From positions 399,679,889 through 399,743,888 of the forward strand of contig NC_081408.1 in assembly GCF_030272615.1 (NCBI RefSeq): a stretch of DNA of 64,000 nucleotides. Direction: 5' to 3'. Positions within the stretch are counted from its first letter, which is position 1; every line of letters starts with the position of its first letter. Below the pieces are notes generated by a model. That model ran no database searches, was not told the origin of the DNA, and saw only the letters and a program-made list of their open reading frames with translations. This DNA is from Cryptomeria japonica. Its lineage: Eukaryota > Streptophyta > Pinopsida > Cupressales > Cupressaceae. Of the stretch, positions 23,301 to 34,260 are shown piece by piece. The position numbers and the translations under genes were made by a program.

Positions 23301-23605
23301 TGTTAAGGCACTACCTTTTAACCTCGAAAGAGAGAAAGATCAATTGAAAGACATATACGAGTGTGATGGTGAAAAATGGGATCAGGTAGTTTAGGACCTA
23401 ACCCCACTTTCCTCCATACATTGGAATATGAAAGCTCCTAAGGAAGTGATTCACTTTGACTAACTCTTATAAAAGAGAGTCAAGGAATACTCTTAGGGTT
23501 TCTATTCCTTTACTTCTATGAAAGGGAAATGGGATAAATGTGCAATAATGATAAAATAAGCTAGAAAGGTGAAGGAAATGACTATGTAAACTACAATAAT
23601 AAAAT
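20375..23605. other. Unassigned A-rich DNA left of the Tat-like element
   Basis: Long gene-free stretch, purine-rich on the plus strand from about 21300 (many AAGAGA and CAAGGA runs). It looks like degraded LTR or untranslated element sequence. No domain, RNA gene or terminal structure could be identified, apart from the diverged repeats listed at 21725-22125. Confidence 0.45.
21725..22125. repeat. Diverged tandem repeat, unit about 100-130 bp
   Basis: Three to four diverged copies share TAAGAGTTTGTTT, then GGTTTC(A/G)AG(C/A)ATG, and an end like CCCCGTTTAAGAC. Examples start near 21755, 21885, 21975 and 22060. Function unknown. Confidence 0.6.
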
Positions 23606-23610
23606 ATACG

Positions 23611-26600
23611 TTTTACCCCATTATTTGTCTTGAAAAAAATAATGTGTATTTAATTTTGTTTCCCTTGTTCCGTTTGATCCGTGTTTAGTCATGCACATTT
23701 TGTTCCTTTATGTTTCACCTTTTCTGCCCCAATGAACTTGTTGGTTAAACTTGCGTATTGGTTCAAGGTTCAAAGTTCAATCGGTGCCCTTGTGTGGGTC
23801 GCGACTTTGTTATGTTGTTAACCGAGCGAGCGTGAATGTGTTAAATTGGTCTTGAAATTGAACTTTTGAACCATTCCTAAAGAGGTTCAAGGGTCAAGGT
23901 TCAAAGTCTTCCTTTATTTTTGTTAAAAGTCTTCGCTCGTTCTCGGTGTTGTGTTGAGCTGGAAGTTGAGAGTTCTTTTGTTTTCTCAGGATTGAACTTG
24001 AACCATTGAAATTTTTGTTAAATGGTTCAAAGTTCAAAGGTTCATTTCAAGTTGGCCCTTAGGACATTAATAACACAAAAAGTGGCACAACAAAAAGAGT
24101 ATTTTGGGCATCTCATATTTAAAAAAATTCTAATTATGGAAAGAAATCATGAAAACTCAAGCCGTTTGTGCGGAGTTGATGTGTAATTAAGAAAGTTGTC
24201 AGGATCCCATCAAATCATTGGTTATCTCACACATTCAGATGAATCATTATGAGGCGTGTGTAGGTATTACTCAACTTTTCCACCTCTTAACATGTGAATT
24301 CTCAGATTGTGAAAGTGGTAGCTATTGTGGTTGGAGAAGTGAAGGACGCCGAAGGTAATTTCAACTCCATACTTCCGAGGGTTTCACAAACTTGATGGTG
24401 GTAACAGGTGAGTTTTGGTCATTTCCCCTCCGTTGTGTTACTAGCTTAGAAAGTCAGTGTAGGAAAATTCTTTGTTTTGGAATAGAATCTGTTCTTTTTA
24501 GGAACTGTTTGATGAATGTAAAAGTGGCCATTATGAGGCCGACTCTTCCAAAACTTGGTCGCACATCATGCCTAGTCAATATACTTCCAGAACTGGGTGA
24601 CACTTCTTTGGCCTAAGCTGACTTAGGAGATTTTTTAGAAAGAGCTAGAAATCCTGAGGCTAACTCGATGATGGAAAGAATAGTTAGAAGTGGCTTGATT
24701 GAAGCTGCTGCTTTCCCAATTGCCACTCCTTGTCCAGAATTGGTGATAGCATGTATGAACATATATGATGCCGATAGCTGGTGCATTAGGACCAGTAGTG
24801 GTGAATTGTTAGAAGAAATTAATAGAGAAACAGTGATGGCTGCAATTGGAATCCCTCATAAAGAGCCGTATGAAGATTGGTTTATTGGTACCTCATACAC
24901 ATTTTTCTTTGAGAAGAAAAGCACATATAAAAGCGTCATTGCAAGAAATTGGCTTTAAAGGTTCAGAAAGGGGGGTCTCAGTTACCCAAACCTCTTACAA
25001 GAGAGCATTTCATCACGGAGGTGCGAGATATTATAATATTGTTAAACAGACTTAAAGGGCATTCACATGCTTTCTATTGGGAAGACTCAATGTAATTCTA
25101 TATTGAAGCATTGTTAGCTGGCGAGAAATATCTTGACTGGGCGCATGTTATTGCTGAAAGGCTCCATGAGGGTTTGAGTAACTTTGTTGGAATGTCCAAT
25201 TTTTACATGTCCTCATATCTATTTTATATATGGGCTTGTACCAGAGAATGGAAACGGTTGCATAACGAGCCTTGGGTGGACGACATGAAGGTTTATGATT
25301 ATTACCCATACTTGCAACAACGGAGACATGTAGAAAATTTCACAAGATGGAATGATGTTTTTGTAGGAAGATATGCCTTTGAGCTACTGGGAGACACAAA
25401 TAAAAGAATGTCAGCCAAGGCCATGGAGCTGGTCAGTATATATGGAAGCTACTTTATCCAATTTCCCAGATTTACTTACATTAGAGTGGGGGGCTTTGAA
25501 GGTGAACCATTCAAATTGCCTAGGTATGCCTTTGATAGTTATGTGCTTATTGAAGTTTGCAGACAACTAGCCCACATTGACAAAAGGTTAGGGACGAAGG
25601 GTAAATCCGGGGTCGCCTTCCCGATTGAACTTGGATATTATAGTTGTAAGTTTGTTTCCGATGCCTTGAACCTAGAATTAGAGTTCAATAAAATGAATTT
25701 ACAACCCTACATTTCCAGACGTAAGTTTGATAGCAGTGGCTATGCTGTAGAACATCTAAATGTTGATGACAATTTCTTCCATGAACCTCAATTAGAAGAC
25801 TATTGGGAAATTGTTGTGATGAATTTGAAGTGAGGAGGAGATTATGGTCAAGATTCACCCTGCAACAGATTGTTACAATGAGGTTGTCCATTAATGTGTC
25901 AGGATTAGAAGAAGAGGAGGGGGAAGACATATTGGATCCTGAATTCAATGAAAGGGTTCAAGGGCAACCTATCCCTAAAAATGACTGGGATAGGAGGGAA
26001 GAAGAAAATATTCAAGCCAAATCCTTCAATGTCATAATGAGAACAGAGAAGTGGTTAAGAGACCGAAAATTTAGAAAGGAGTCGATTATTACTCCTAAAG
26101 AATTAACAGTTGGACCACTTCATGCTACAACATAGATTCCCACTTCCTTCTCTAATGTAATTGTTGATGTTGCAGGTGCCACAAGGCTTAAAATTGGAGA
26201 GGTTCAAACTGGAAGATCAAAACAAATCTCCATTGAGTCCTTCAGCAGTTCAAGTCACCCGTTCAAGGAGCAAAAAGAAAAACAGGGAACCAGTGGCAGA
26301 TCAAATTGTTGTGGACTTAGATTCGAACAAAGAAACTCAGGTGATCATGGATCAACAAGTGTTAAATAACCCTTCAGTGCAGGATGTGGATGCAAAGAAA
26401 GAAGCTAAAGAAAATCCAAATCTGATGAGCACTATGACTGTTGTCAACCCATCCGATGATCAGACACCTTTACCCAAAGAAACTTCTAGTACTTCTCGAT
26501 GGCTTGGAGCTTCAATAGGAAAGAAACACAGTATTGTTCCTATTACTATTCTGATGGAGGATATGGTAAGTGCCTTGGCAAAATATCCAAACCCAGGAAG

Positions 26601-28527
26601 CTTAAAACACAAGCAATGATGGAAGTTGATGATGAAATAGGCCACAGGGTAGCGGAAGTAGCTAAGCCTATCTCAGATAAAGACCCAAAAAAGGCCACTG
26701 AGAATGATTTTATTGTTGAGAAAATTGACCTGGGAGTTGCTTCAAGGGCTGTAGATGCCAAACATTTAGAATCCTCCACTAAAAGAATGATATCCAAAAC
26801 CTGGAAAGATGAGAAGGACAAGCGGGAGTTGAAACAAGTTGTTACCCAGATGGCAGAATATATCAATGTCATACATCACCCGAGTCCTCAACCCCTGACA
26901 CAAATGACGTTTTCTTTTGACCCTAAATCACTAGTGAATCAAAAGCTATGGGATCAGGTCCAGAGAAGCCGCATGAAAGCTAAAGTTTTTGATGAGTGGA
27001 TTGAATCCATAGTGTAACAGGGCATAGACTACATTGCTAGCCTGATCAAGGTGTATGATAACGCCATAACTGTGAGTAAAGAGATGGAATTGGAAGCTAT
27101 CGCATGGGACAAAGAAAGAAATAAATGGGTAGCAGTCTTAGCGCAGATGAATGATGTACAAAAATTTGGCATCATAAAATTTCTTACTGAGAAGCTAGTG
27201 GATAACTTGGATGACAACGTATTGTATGTATCAAGAAAGAATGTTGAATGGAGGAACTCTATCATTAAACAGGGTTATGAAGAATCTATCAAGTTGTTAA
27301 AAGGATTAAAATAACTTATTGATACGATGCAGAAAGATTTAAAATGCAACGATATACAACTCTTGAAGGAGGATGGACAGACGATTGAATCAGCGACAGA
27401 TATGGTCAAAACCTTTAAAGAAAGGGCGCATCTTGTTAAAGAGACAAAGTCTCTAACTATAGATGACTTCTCCAAAGTGTGAAGGATAGAATAAATTTTA
27501 GCAGTCAGCTTTGATCACTTGGAAGCGCATAAAATTAAAGTTATGTAGGTAAACATGGACAAAGAAGTCTGGAAGCAGCGCGTTCTGCACATTGGACTCC
27601 CGCACTATCAAGTTATCCTTTATTTATCCACAACACATTTGGAGTGGTGAAATGTACGTAGTACCACGACAAAACAGGACAAATCAACAACTTCTTCTAC
27701 CACGTTGGAGTCTTGATTGGTTTATGGATGAGTTGTCATCCTGTCCGTGGCCTTTGTTCATTTAAGTTTTATCCAGTTTGAAGCAAACAATTTATTTTAA
27801 CTCTGGGGTAGAGTTTAAGAATTTAGGGTTATTTTCAAAAGAACTATTAGCCTGGAGGCTATAAATGTAATTAAGGATGCTTTATTGAGGGTCTGAAAAA
27901 GTTTGATTTGAATTGGCAGACTTAATTTTCCTTTGAATTTCACTATAGACATTTTTATATATGAATGAAATGATATATTTTTTATGGTCTTCAAATCTGT
28001 GTATTTGAAGGATAGAGAAAATCTCTATTGGGATGTATGCTTGTGTACATAATATTTTACTTCATTATCAGTTCTTTATAAGTCTATGAATTCATTGATT
28101 AAGAAAAAAATTAGTGGTACATTGTCGTTTAAGTGATTCTAGTCCCCCTTGTCCTGTGAGGCATGAGCGAGTATCAATCAACATTTATGCTACATTGAAT
28201 ATACTTGGGGAAATAAGTTTTACATTTAATTGAAATGTTCAAAGTTTAAGTTCGTGAGCTTTACATTTATGGATAATTATCTTGTAGCATTCTTATTGTG
28301 TTTACAAATGAATGTGAAAGCCTTTCTCGCTTTTTGGTAAAAAGTGTGCTTCTTTGTGAGTTATTTGCATAAAAATTTATTGGATATCATATGAGGAGCT
28401 GCACTCTTATGCAGAGGGTAAATTGATACTTAGTTCACCCAACTGCTAGTTTCTTTTTCTTTTCATCACGAGTATGCATGAGTCATCATTAAAATTATTA
28501 AAGGAAAGGAAAATCTGTTAACCAACA
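23611..28527 (+). repeat. Left LTR (4.9 kb) of the Tat-like element
   Basis: 4917 bp. It matches the right LTR from TTACCCCATTATTTG through to CTGTTAACCAACA, with many substitutions and small indels. Its middle, about 24390-27480, is a degraded long ORF described separately. Long GTTCAAAGGTTCA-type phrases lie near both 23760-24050 and the equivalent 34660-34945. Confidence 0.88.
24392..27480 (+). pseudogene. LTR-resident long ORF, left copy (unnamed protein family)
   Basis: A broken reading of nearly 1000 codons inside the LTR. The N-terminal part (24392-24958) has VAIMRPTLPKLGRTSC, a TAA near 24615, PCPELVIACMNIYD, and a frameshift at about 24957. The central part (25111-25833) is open for 240 codons with FYMSSYLFY, FTRWNDVF, FIQFPRFTYIRV and KLPRYAFDS with CRQLAHIDKRLG. 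A charged tail in shifting frames follows (25803-26135, 26161-26619, 26499-27017, 27051-27314). It is homologous to the 56412 locus in order and motifs (PCPDFVMVCAENYD, FSSYLCY, VRQLESTDRHF). No known enzymatic motif was seen; function unknown. The start is uncertain; the ATG near 24511 is one candidate. Confidence 0.7.
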
Positions 28528-28533
28528 ATTTTT

Positions 28534-28551
28534 TGGCGACTCTGCTGGGGA
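28534..28551 (+). promoter_or_regulatory. Primer binding site, tRNA-Arg type
   Basis: TGGCGACTCTGCTGGGGA lies 6 bp after the left LTR end. It is complementary to a 3' end of the tRNA-Arg sort (ending ...GAGTCGCCA), the primer known for Ogre/Tat elements. The exact tRNA was not checked. Confidence 0.75.
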
Positions 28552-28573
28552 GTGAAATAATAAGATTGGTCGC

Positions 28574-30165
28574 TTGATTATAGGATACAAAAAACCATCT
28601 TGTGAACTTTTAAGAGTCTATCCAATTCTATCAAAATTTTGCATTGTGAATAGGCTGGAGCCAAGAAGATACTCTAGGTCTCGGAGGCGTGAAGGAATAG
28701 TTGACTCTGTCTTTCAGGATTTGCAAAACCTAAACTTTCAGCTGCCCTTTTCACCTAAGAGACGAGCAAGAAGTAGACCTCCTTCTCCATCCCCTTCATT
28801 CTCTGTATCTTCAGTTTGTCAAGCCCTAACCTTGCATGGTGTTACCTTACCCAGTGTAATCAACCCAACACCTCTTAATATCATTCTTTCGATAGAAACC
28901 AACAATCATTGGGGGGCCATAGTAGGTCCATTGAATCTTGGTCTAAATTTGAATCCTTTACCCAAAGGAGCGAGGGACCATTTGCCTAAATTCAATGGTG
29001 ATGGGAAGGTCACATTTTATGAAAATTTAAATGCATTTAATGTTGCATGTGGTATAATAGCTGTCCAACATGAAGATGTTGCAGCAAGGTTGTTTGTACA
29101 AACATTAATTGAAGCCATTGCAGATCGGTTTTATCATTTGCCAAACAATGTAATAACAAACTGACAAGATTTGAAAACTAGGTTAAAAGTAGCAGAGGAT
29201 GAGCATTCCCTTTTGGCCTAGTTAGCTCAATTAAAAAAAGAGATCCTTGAATCTATGAGATATTTCGTGGCTAGGTTTGATAAAATTGTTCATAAAATTC
29301 CTGCAAATCCGAAACCTTCAAATGATAACTTGAAATGTTTTTTTTATTTATAAAATCTATGACCTCAAAGATAAGATTCTTGATTCGTAGCCAGAGAGTT
29401 GAAACTCTGAATGATGTTAAAACAGTCGCCGTTGAGCTAGAAGATGATTTGATTACCGCAGGAAAATGGAAGAGGGAAGTGCAAGCGGCTAGTGCGCAAC
29501 CTTCTACCTCTTCAGAACCTGTAATTCAAAGACTGATGAATGATGTCATCACACTCAAAAGACAGTTACCTAAGGCTAGTACGTCTTACCCACAACCTTA
29601 TTAGGACATACCAAGGAGGATTACAAATCAGTCTATGGGAACTGGGAATAAAGCCTTACAATTGCCTTTGGCTCAACAAAGACTAGCAATTAAAGCTCCG
29701 CCACTTAAGGGGAATATGTGTGTTTTTCATCTCACTAATGATCATGACGTTAATTCTTGTCTATAGATGGTGCAATATGCACAAATGATAAATACAAGAG
29801 AGGCCATAAGTGAACTTGGTCCAGAAGAAGAAGTCCATGGGCAACCTGGCGACTTTGGAATACACTTCTTGGAGTATGAATCAGATTCAGAAAGAGGAGG
29901 TGATATATTGGTGACCCTTGGAGACCCTTCTTGTGCCATCCTCACTAGAGGTCAGCGTCAATCCAAAAATATGGGTACCACAACCTTTCTCGAAACTGTA
30001 GCTAAAGGAAAAGAACCTTTGAACTGGAACTCAGAAAATGGTTCAAGAGTTCAAGAGGTTCAGATGTTGATCCCGATTCTTCTTTTGATATTGTTGAATT
30101 TTGTAAGGCATAAAAAAATTAGATTTCTCCCGTTGAATATCTTAGGTTTAATCCTAAAGAGTTAG
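28574..30165 (+). pseudogene. Gag region of the Tat-like element
   Basis: The first 196 codons are open (28574-29164), with a basic/proline-rich stretch (KRRARSRPPSPSPSF) and then a Ty3 gag core: HLPKFNGDGKVTFYENLNAF and HEDVAARLFVQTL. After stops at 29162 and beyond, remnants continue (29335-29604, TLNDVKTVAVELEDDL). A C-x2-H-x4-H-x4-C-like cluster (CVFHLTNDHDVNSC) appears near 29720. The frame from 29767 (SELGPEEEVHGQ, AILTRGQRQ) leads toward the protease. Multiple stops show it is inactive. Confidence 0.75.
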
Positions 30166-30305
30166 AGAAGCTGATTAAATATGTACAAAGGGAAACTTCT
30201 CAGTTGGAATACACCAACACACCATTGATTAACCTTGAGTCTTCACAGGATGAAAAGGATACCATGTCTACAGAGCTGTCTAGTACCATTCTAAAGCATT
30301 AGCTA

Positions 30306-30840
30306 ATGAACCAATTGAATCACCTAGTACCTGGCCAAAGGCTTGAGCCATTTTATGTGTCTTTATTTATCAATGGGTTTAAACTTAATAATTGCATTAT
30401 TGATTTTGGAGCCTCCGATAATATTATGCCTTCTGTAGTTGCTAAAGCATTAGGCCTTTCACTTACTAAAAAAATTGGTAAATGCTATTCAATGGACTCA
30501 AAGAAAATTCCTTTACTAGGTCAAATCAAAGATGCACAGGTTGCTCTAGCGGTACATCCAAACAAAAGAGTGAAGTTGACTATTTTAGTTGCTGATATTC
30601 CCGCAAGTTATGGGATGTTGTTAAGCAAGAATTTTTGTAAGGATTTGGGAGGAGAAATTAAAATGGATTGGTCCGAGGCAATAATTTGCATCGGTAAACA
30701 AAAATTTGCTCTTCAACTTGAACCAAAGTCCAAATATACCGTTTTCCTCTCCGATGACCCAAAATCTCAAATATTGTATCAAGAATGTGATTTTCGCAAT
30801 TATTTGCTCTTTTATGATGATAAGAAAGATACACCAGAAG
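30306..30840 (+). pseudogene. Aspartic protease domain of the Tat-like element
   Basis: The retroviral-type protease core is visible as INGFKLNNCIIDFGASDNIM, with D-F-G-A replacing the usual D-S-G-A/D-T-G-A active-site triplet, so catalysis is doubtful. VPGQRLEPFYVSLF precedes it. PASYGMLLSKNFCKDLGGEI follows, as in Ty3 proteases of the Tat type, then a linker (ALQLEPKSKYTVFL). It lies in one open frame with the RNase-H-like domain (30306-31118). Confidence 0.8.
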
Positions 30841-31300
30841 ATGTAGTAGATCTTACTGTAGGCTTGTGGGAAATGAAATTTTATGGTAGTTGTGCATCGA
30901 CTGGATCTGGTGCTAGAGTGGTGCTCATTTCCCCACAAGGTGAAAAGATTGCTTTTTCATTCCAATTAGAATTTAAGAACACTAAGAACACCACAAAATA
31001 TGAGGCATCGCTGTTAGGAATAAAACAAGTTAGAAAAAGGAATCAAATTATTGAGTGTCAAAGGCGATACAAAATTGATTGTTTAACAGGTACGAGGTCT
31101 CTTCTCGGTAAAGAATGAAAGGCTTAAACATTATAGAAACTGAGTCTGGGATGAGATTGAATATTTTGATGCTTTCTCAATTGAAGCTATTCCTAGAAAT
31201 CAAAATTCCCTGGCAGTTTTTTTAGCAGTGCCAGTGTCTTTATTGCTCCCACATCCTTACTTTGATACAAATGTTTACAGGATTGAAGTTGTATATCGTC
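30841..31300 (+). pseudogene. Extra RNase H-like domain between protease and RT
   Basis: The frame reads GLWEMKFYGSCASTGSGARV, VLISPQGEKIAFSFQLEFKN and TTKYEASLLGIKQ. This is the pattern of the second, archaeal-like RNase H of Tat elements (W-x-x-x-FDGA...GAG-x-x-L-x-S-x-x-G, and YEA-x-x-x-G). The first catalytic D is Y here (FYGS for FDGS), while the E of YEA is retained. A continuation in shifted frame (VWDEIEYFDAFSIEAIPRNQ, near 31150) completes the fold. In Tat elements I know of, this domain normally follows RT-RNase H; here it precedes RT. Confidence 0.7.
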
Positions 31301-31473
31301 CTAATGTACCTGACAATTCAAATTTCGTGCAAGTGTTTGGAAATGATAAACATATCAATCAATTCCTGCAAAATGCTGAAATGTTTGCCTCTTCTTTCTT
31401 TGAAGGTTCTGAGAATGAGTGTAATGAGTTTTCTCCAAATACAGGGGGAGGTTTTAAAAAGGAATTTTTTTAG

Positions 31474-32650
31474 TTGAAGGGAAATCAAATTCCAAAAGGC
31501 CTTGTATCCTTAGAATGCCTCTTTGATTGTAATGACAGGTATGTCAAAGAAAATGTTTTTGAAACTGCTAACACATCGAGAGAATATGAAAAGATTAATT
31601 TAGGTGATGAAAACAATCCAAAGATGGTGAATTTAGGCAATTGTTGCAACCCTAAAGAAAGGAGTTTGTTTGTTAAACTGCTACAAAAGTTTTTAGACAT
31701 TTTTTCCTGGTCTTATGAGGATTTGAAAGACTTTAGAAATGGTTAGTTTCAACATCATATTCCCCTCAAGCCCGAAGTGACTCCTTTTAAACAAAAATTA
31801 AGAAATTATAATCCCAAGGTCGCAGGTGCTATTTTCAAAGAAATAGATAAGATGTTTCAGGCAAGGATCATCTATCCTATTCATCATTCTACATGGGTGG
31901 CCAATATTGTTCCGGTTCGCAAGAAAAATGGAGAAATAAGGATCTGTGTGGATTTCGGAAATGTGAATCAAGCTAGTTTAAAAGATAATTACCCATTGCT
32001 AGCGATGGATCATATTCTCCAAACTGTTACCAGATCAGAAATGATGTCGATGCTTGATGGTTTCTCTAGTTATAACTAGATAAGTGTAGCAAAAGAAGAC
32101 TAGCACAAAACGACCTTCACAACGCCTTGGGGAACCTTCGCCTACAATCGAATGCCTTTCGGCCTAATAAATGTGGGAGCAACTTTTCAAAGGGCGATGA
32201 ATCTCTCATTCGGTCACCTCATTGATAAGACTATAGTTATTTATCTTGATGATTTGATAGTTTTCTCTAAAAGAAGGAAAACTCACCTAAGAGATTTGGA
32301 GACTGTGCTACAAAGATGCAGATGCCATGGTATTTATCTCAACCCAAAGAAGTCAGTTTTCCGTGTTACAAAGGGAAAGCTATTAGGGCATATAGTTTCA
32401 CAAGATGGTATCAAAATAGATCCTAATTGGGTAAAAGCTATTCAACAATTAAGTCTGCCATTAGACAAAAGTGGTGTCAAATCATTCTTTGGGCAAGTTA
32501 GTTTCCTCAGGAGATTCGTGCCAGATTTCGCTGAAATTACCAAACACATTGTAGGGATGATGAGTGAAAAGTAGGTTTTCAAATGGAAGGAAGAAGCAAA
32601 AAGAGCCTTTGAAGAGGTAAAAGAGGCAATTGCTCATGCTTCGACACTAA
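31474..32650 (+). pseudogene. Reverse transcriptase domain of the Tat-like element
   Basis: Reading in order: FVKLLQKFLDIFSWSYEDL, a TAG at 31744, HHIPLKPEVTPFKQKLRNYN, WVANIVPVRKKNGEIRICVD, the catalytic MMSMLDGFSSYN, a TAG at 32077 where Q is expected, MPFGLINVGATFQRAM, and YLDDLIVFSKR, the catalytic Y-x-DD box. LGHIVSQDGIKIDP and FFGQVSFLRRFVPDF follow. Most catalytic residues survive; inactivation is by at least four stops (31744, 32077, about 32092, 32572). Confidence 0.88.
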
Positions 32651-32960
32651 TAAATCCTGATTTAAAGAAAGATTTTATCATGTATTGTTATGCTTCAGAA
32701 CACACAATGTCCGGTATTCTTCTGCAAAAGAATGAGCTGAATGAAGAAGTCCCTATTGCGTTCATGAATATTTCGCTCAAAAAGCATGAATTGAATTACT
32801 CATTAGTAGAGAAGCAGGCCTTTGCAGTTGTTAAAGCTATAAAGAATTTCAAGTATTTTGTTCTGCATTCCCATTCATTTGGCTTTGTACCAAATCCCAC
32901 TGTAAAAAGTATCTTGACTCAGCAAGAGGTAGGAATGAATAATAGAGCGACCTAAGTTTC
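32651..32960 (+). pseudogene. RNase H domain linked to RT (Tat-like element)
   Basis: The frame 32680-32955 reads DFIMYCYASEHTMSGILLQK, EVPIAFMNISLKKHELNYSL and EKQAFAVVKAIKNFKYFVL, the typical Ty3 tether and RNase H. The first acidic residue region is altered (CYASEHT for the usual D-A-S). A TAA at about 32954 precedes the linker to integrase. Confidence 0.75.
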
Positions 32961-33000
32961 AAAGGTTCAGGAGTTTGATCTGGATATCTGACCGACCAAG

Positions 33001-34260
33001 ATGGTCCGGGGGCAAGGATTATGTTGTTTCATAGATGAAAAGAAGGAAGAGGAAGACAAAATCCCACTAACTTTATTTGTCAGCTTGCAAGATGAGTGGT
33101 TCACTGATGTGGCTCATTACTTGACTTATGGAGAAGACCCCGAGCATTTAACTACAAAAGAAAAGAGAAATTTAAGATTGAAGACAACTAAATATGTGAT
33201 TGTTGATGATATCCTATACAAAAAAGGCTTGGATGGTTCATTCTTAATGTGTGTCGACAAAGAACAGTAGGAGATGCTTTTACAAGTTTTTCATAATGAG
33301 GCATGCAGAGGACACTATTCATTTACTGTAACAACTTTCTAAATCCTTAGGAGTTGTTACTACTGGCCAAGAATGTTTAAAGATGCATATAGGGTTACAG
33401 GCTGTGAGAAATGCAAGTTATTCTCAGGAGACCTCAATTAGTTGTGTTGCCATTAAGGCCAATAATCATAGATGAACCCTTCAAGTAACGAGGATTAGAT
33501 TTTGTTGGTCCTTTGAATCCCCCGTCAAGTGCCGGTCATACCCATATCCTTATCGCTACGTATTATTTTACAAAGTGGGTAGAAGCAGTCCTTGTCAGGA
33601 AGACTACTTCAGAAATTGTTTGTACTTTCTTGAAAGAAAATATCTTGACTAGATTTAGTGTACCCCAGAAAATTGTGACCGATAATGCCCCAAATTTTTC
33701 TTCTGAAGAACTCAGCCCGTTTTGTTATGATCATGGCACTTACTTATCTCATTCTTCAGATTACTATCTGTTAGGAAATGGCCAGGCCGAATCCAGCAAT
33801 AAGAATATGATTTCTATAATGCGAAAGTTGGTGGCTAAGAATGCAAAGGATTGGCATAAAAGATTATATGAAGCACTATGGGTAGACATGACCTCACCCA
33901 AGAGGGCCATAGGTATGACACCATTTGAATTGGTGTATGGAGTTGAAGGTCAGCTATCCTTACCTCTAGAATTATCATCTGCTAGGTTGCAGAAAGTAAT
34001 AGAAGATGAATTCTTCCAATGTGCCCTGGAAAAGAGAATTATGTACCTTTCAATAATTGAAGAAGATAGGCAAGAGTTGGTAGATCACATCACTGCACAT
34101 CAGGCCAGGGTAAAGAATTTTTTTGATCACAAAGCTAGACCACGACAGTTTATGTTGGGAGATCAAGTCCTGTTCTAGGACAAACGTAGGGAACTGAAAG
34201 GAGCTCATAAGTAAATTTGATTCTCTGTGGAAAGGACCATTCACGATCAAATAGGTATTG
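33001..34260 (+). pseudogene. Integrase domain of the Tat-like element
   Basis: A zinc-binding HHCC remnant is visible at about 33290-33430 (HNEACRGHYS, CEKCKLF), with stops inside it. The catalytic core (33513-34178) is one open frame: DFVGP just before it, THILIATYYFTKWVEAVLV, VTDNAPNFSSEE (second catalytic D) and LGNGQAESSNKNM (catalytic E), then MTPFELVYGVEG. The C-terminal region has QARVKNFFDHKARPRQFMLG. The D, D and E positions are all present, but the HHCC part and the 3' end are broken. Confidence 0.85.
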
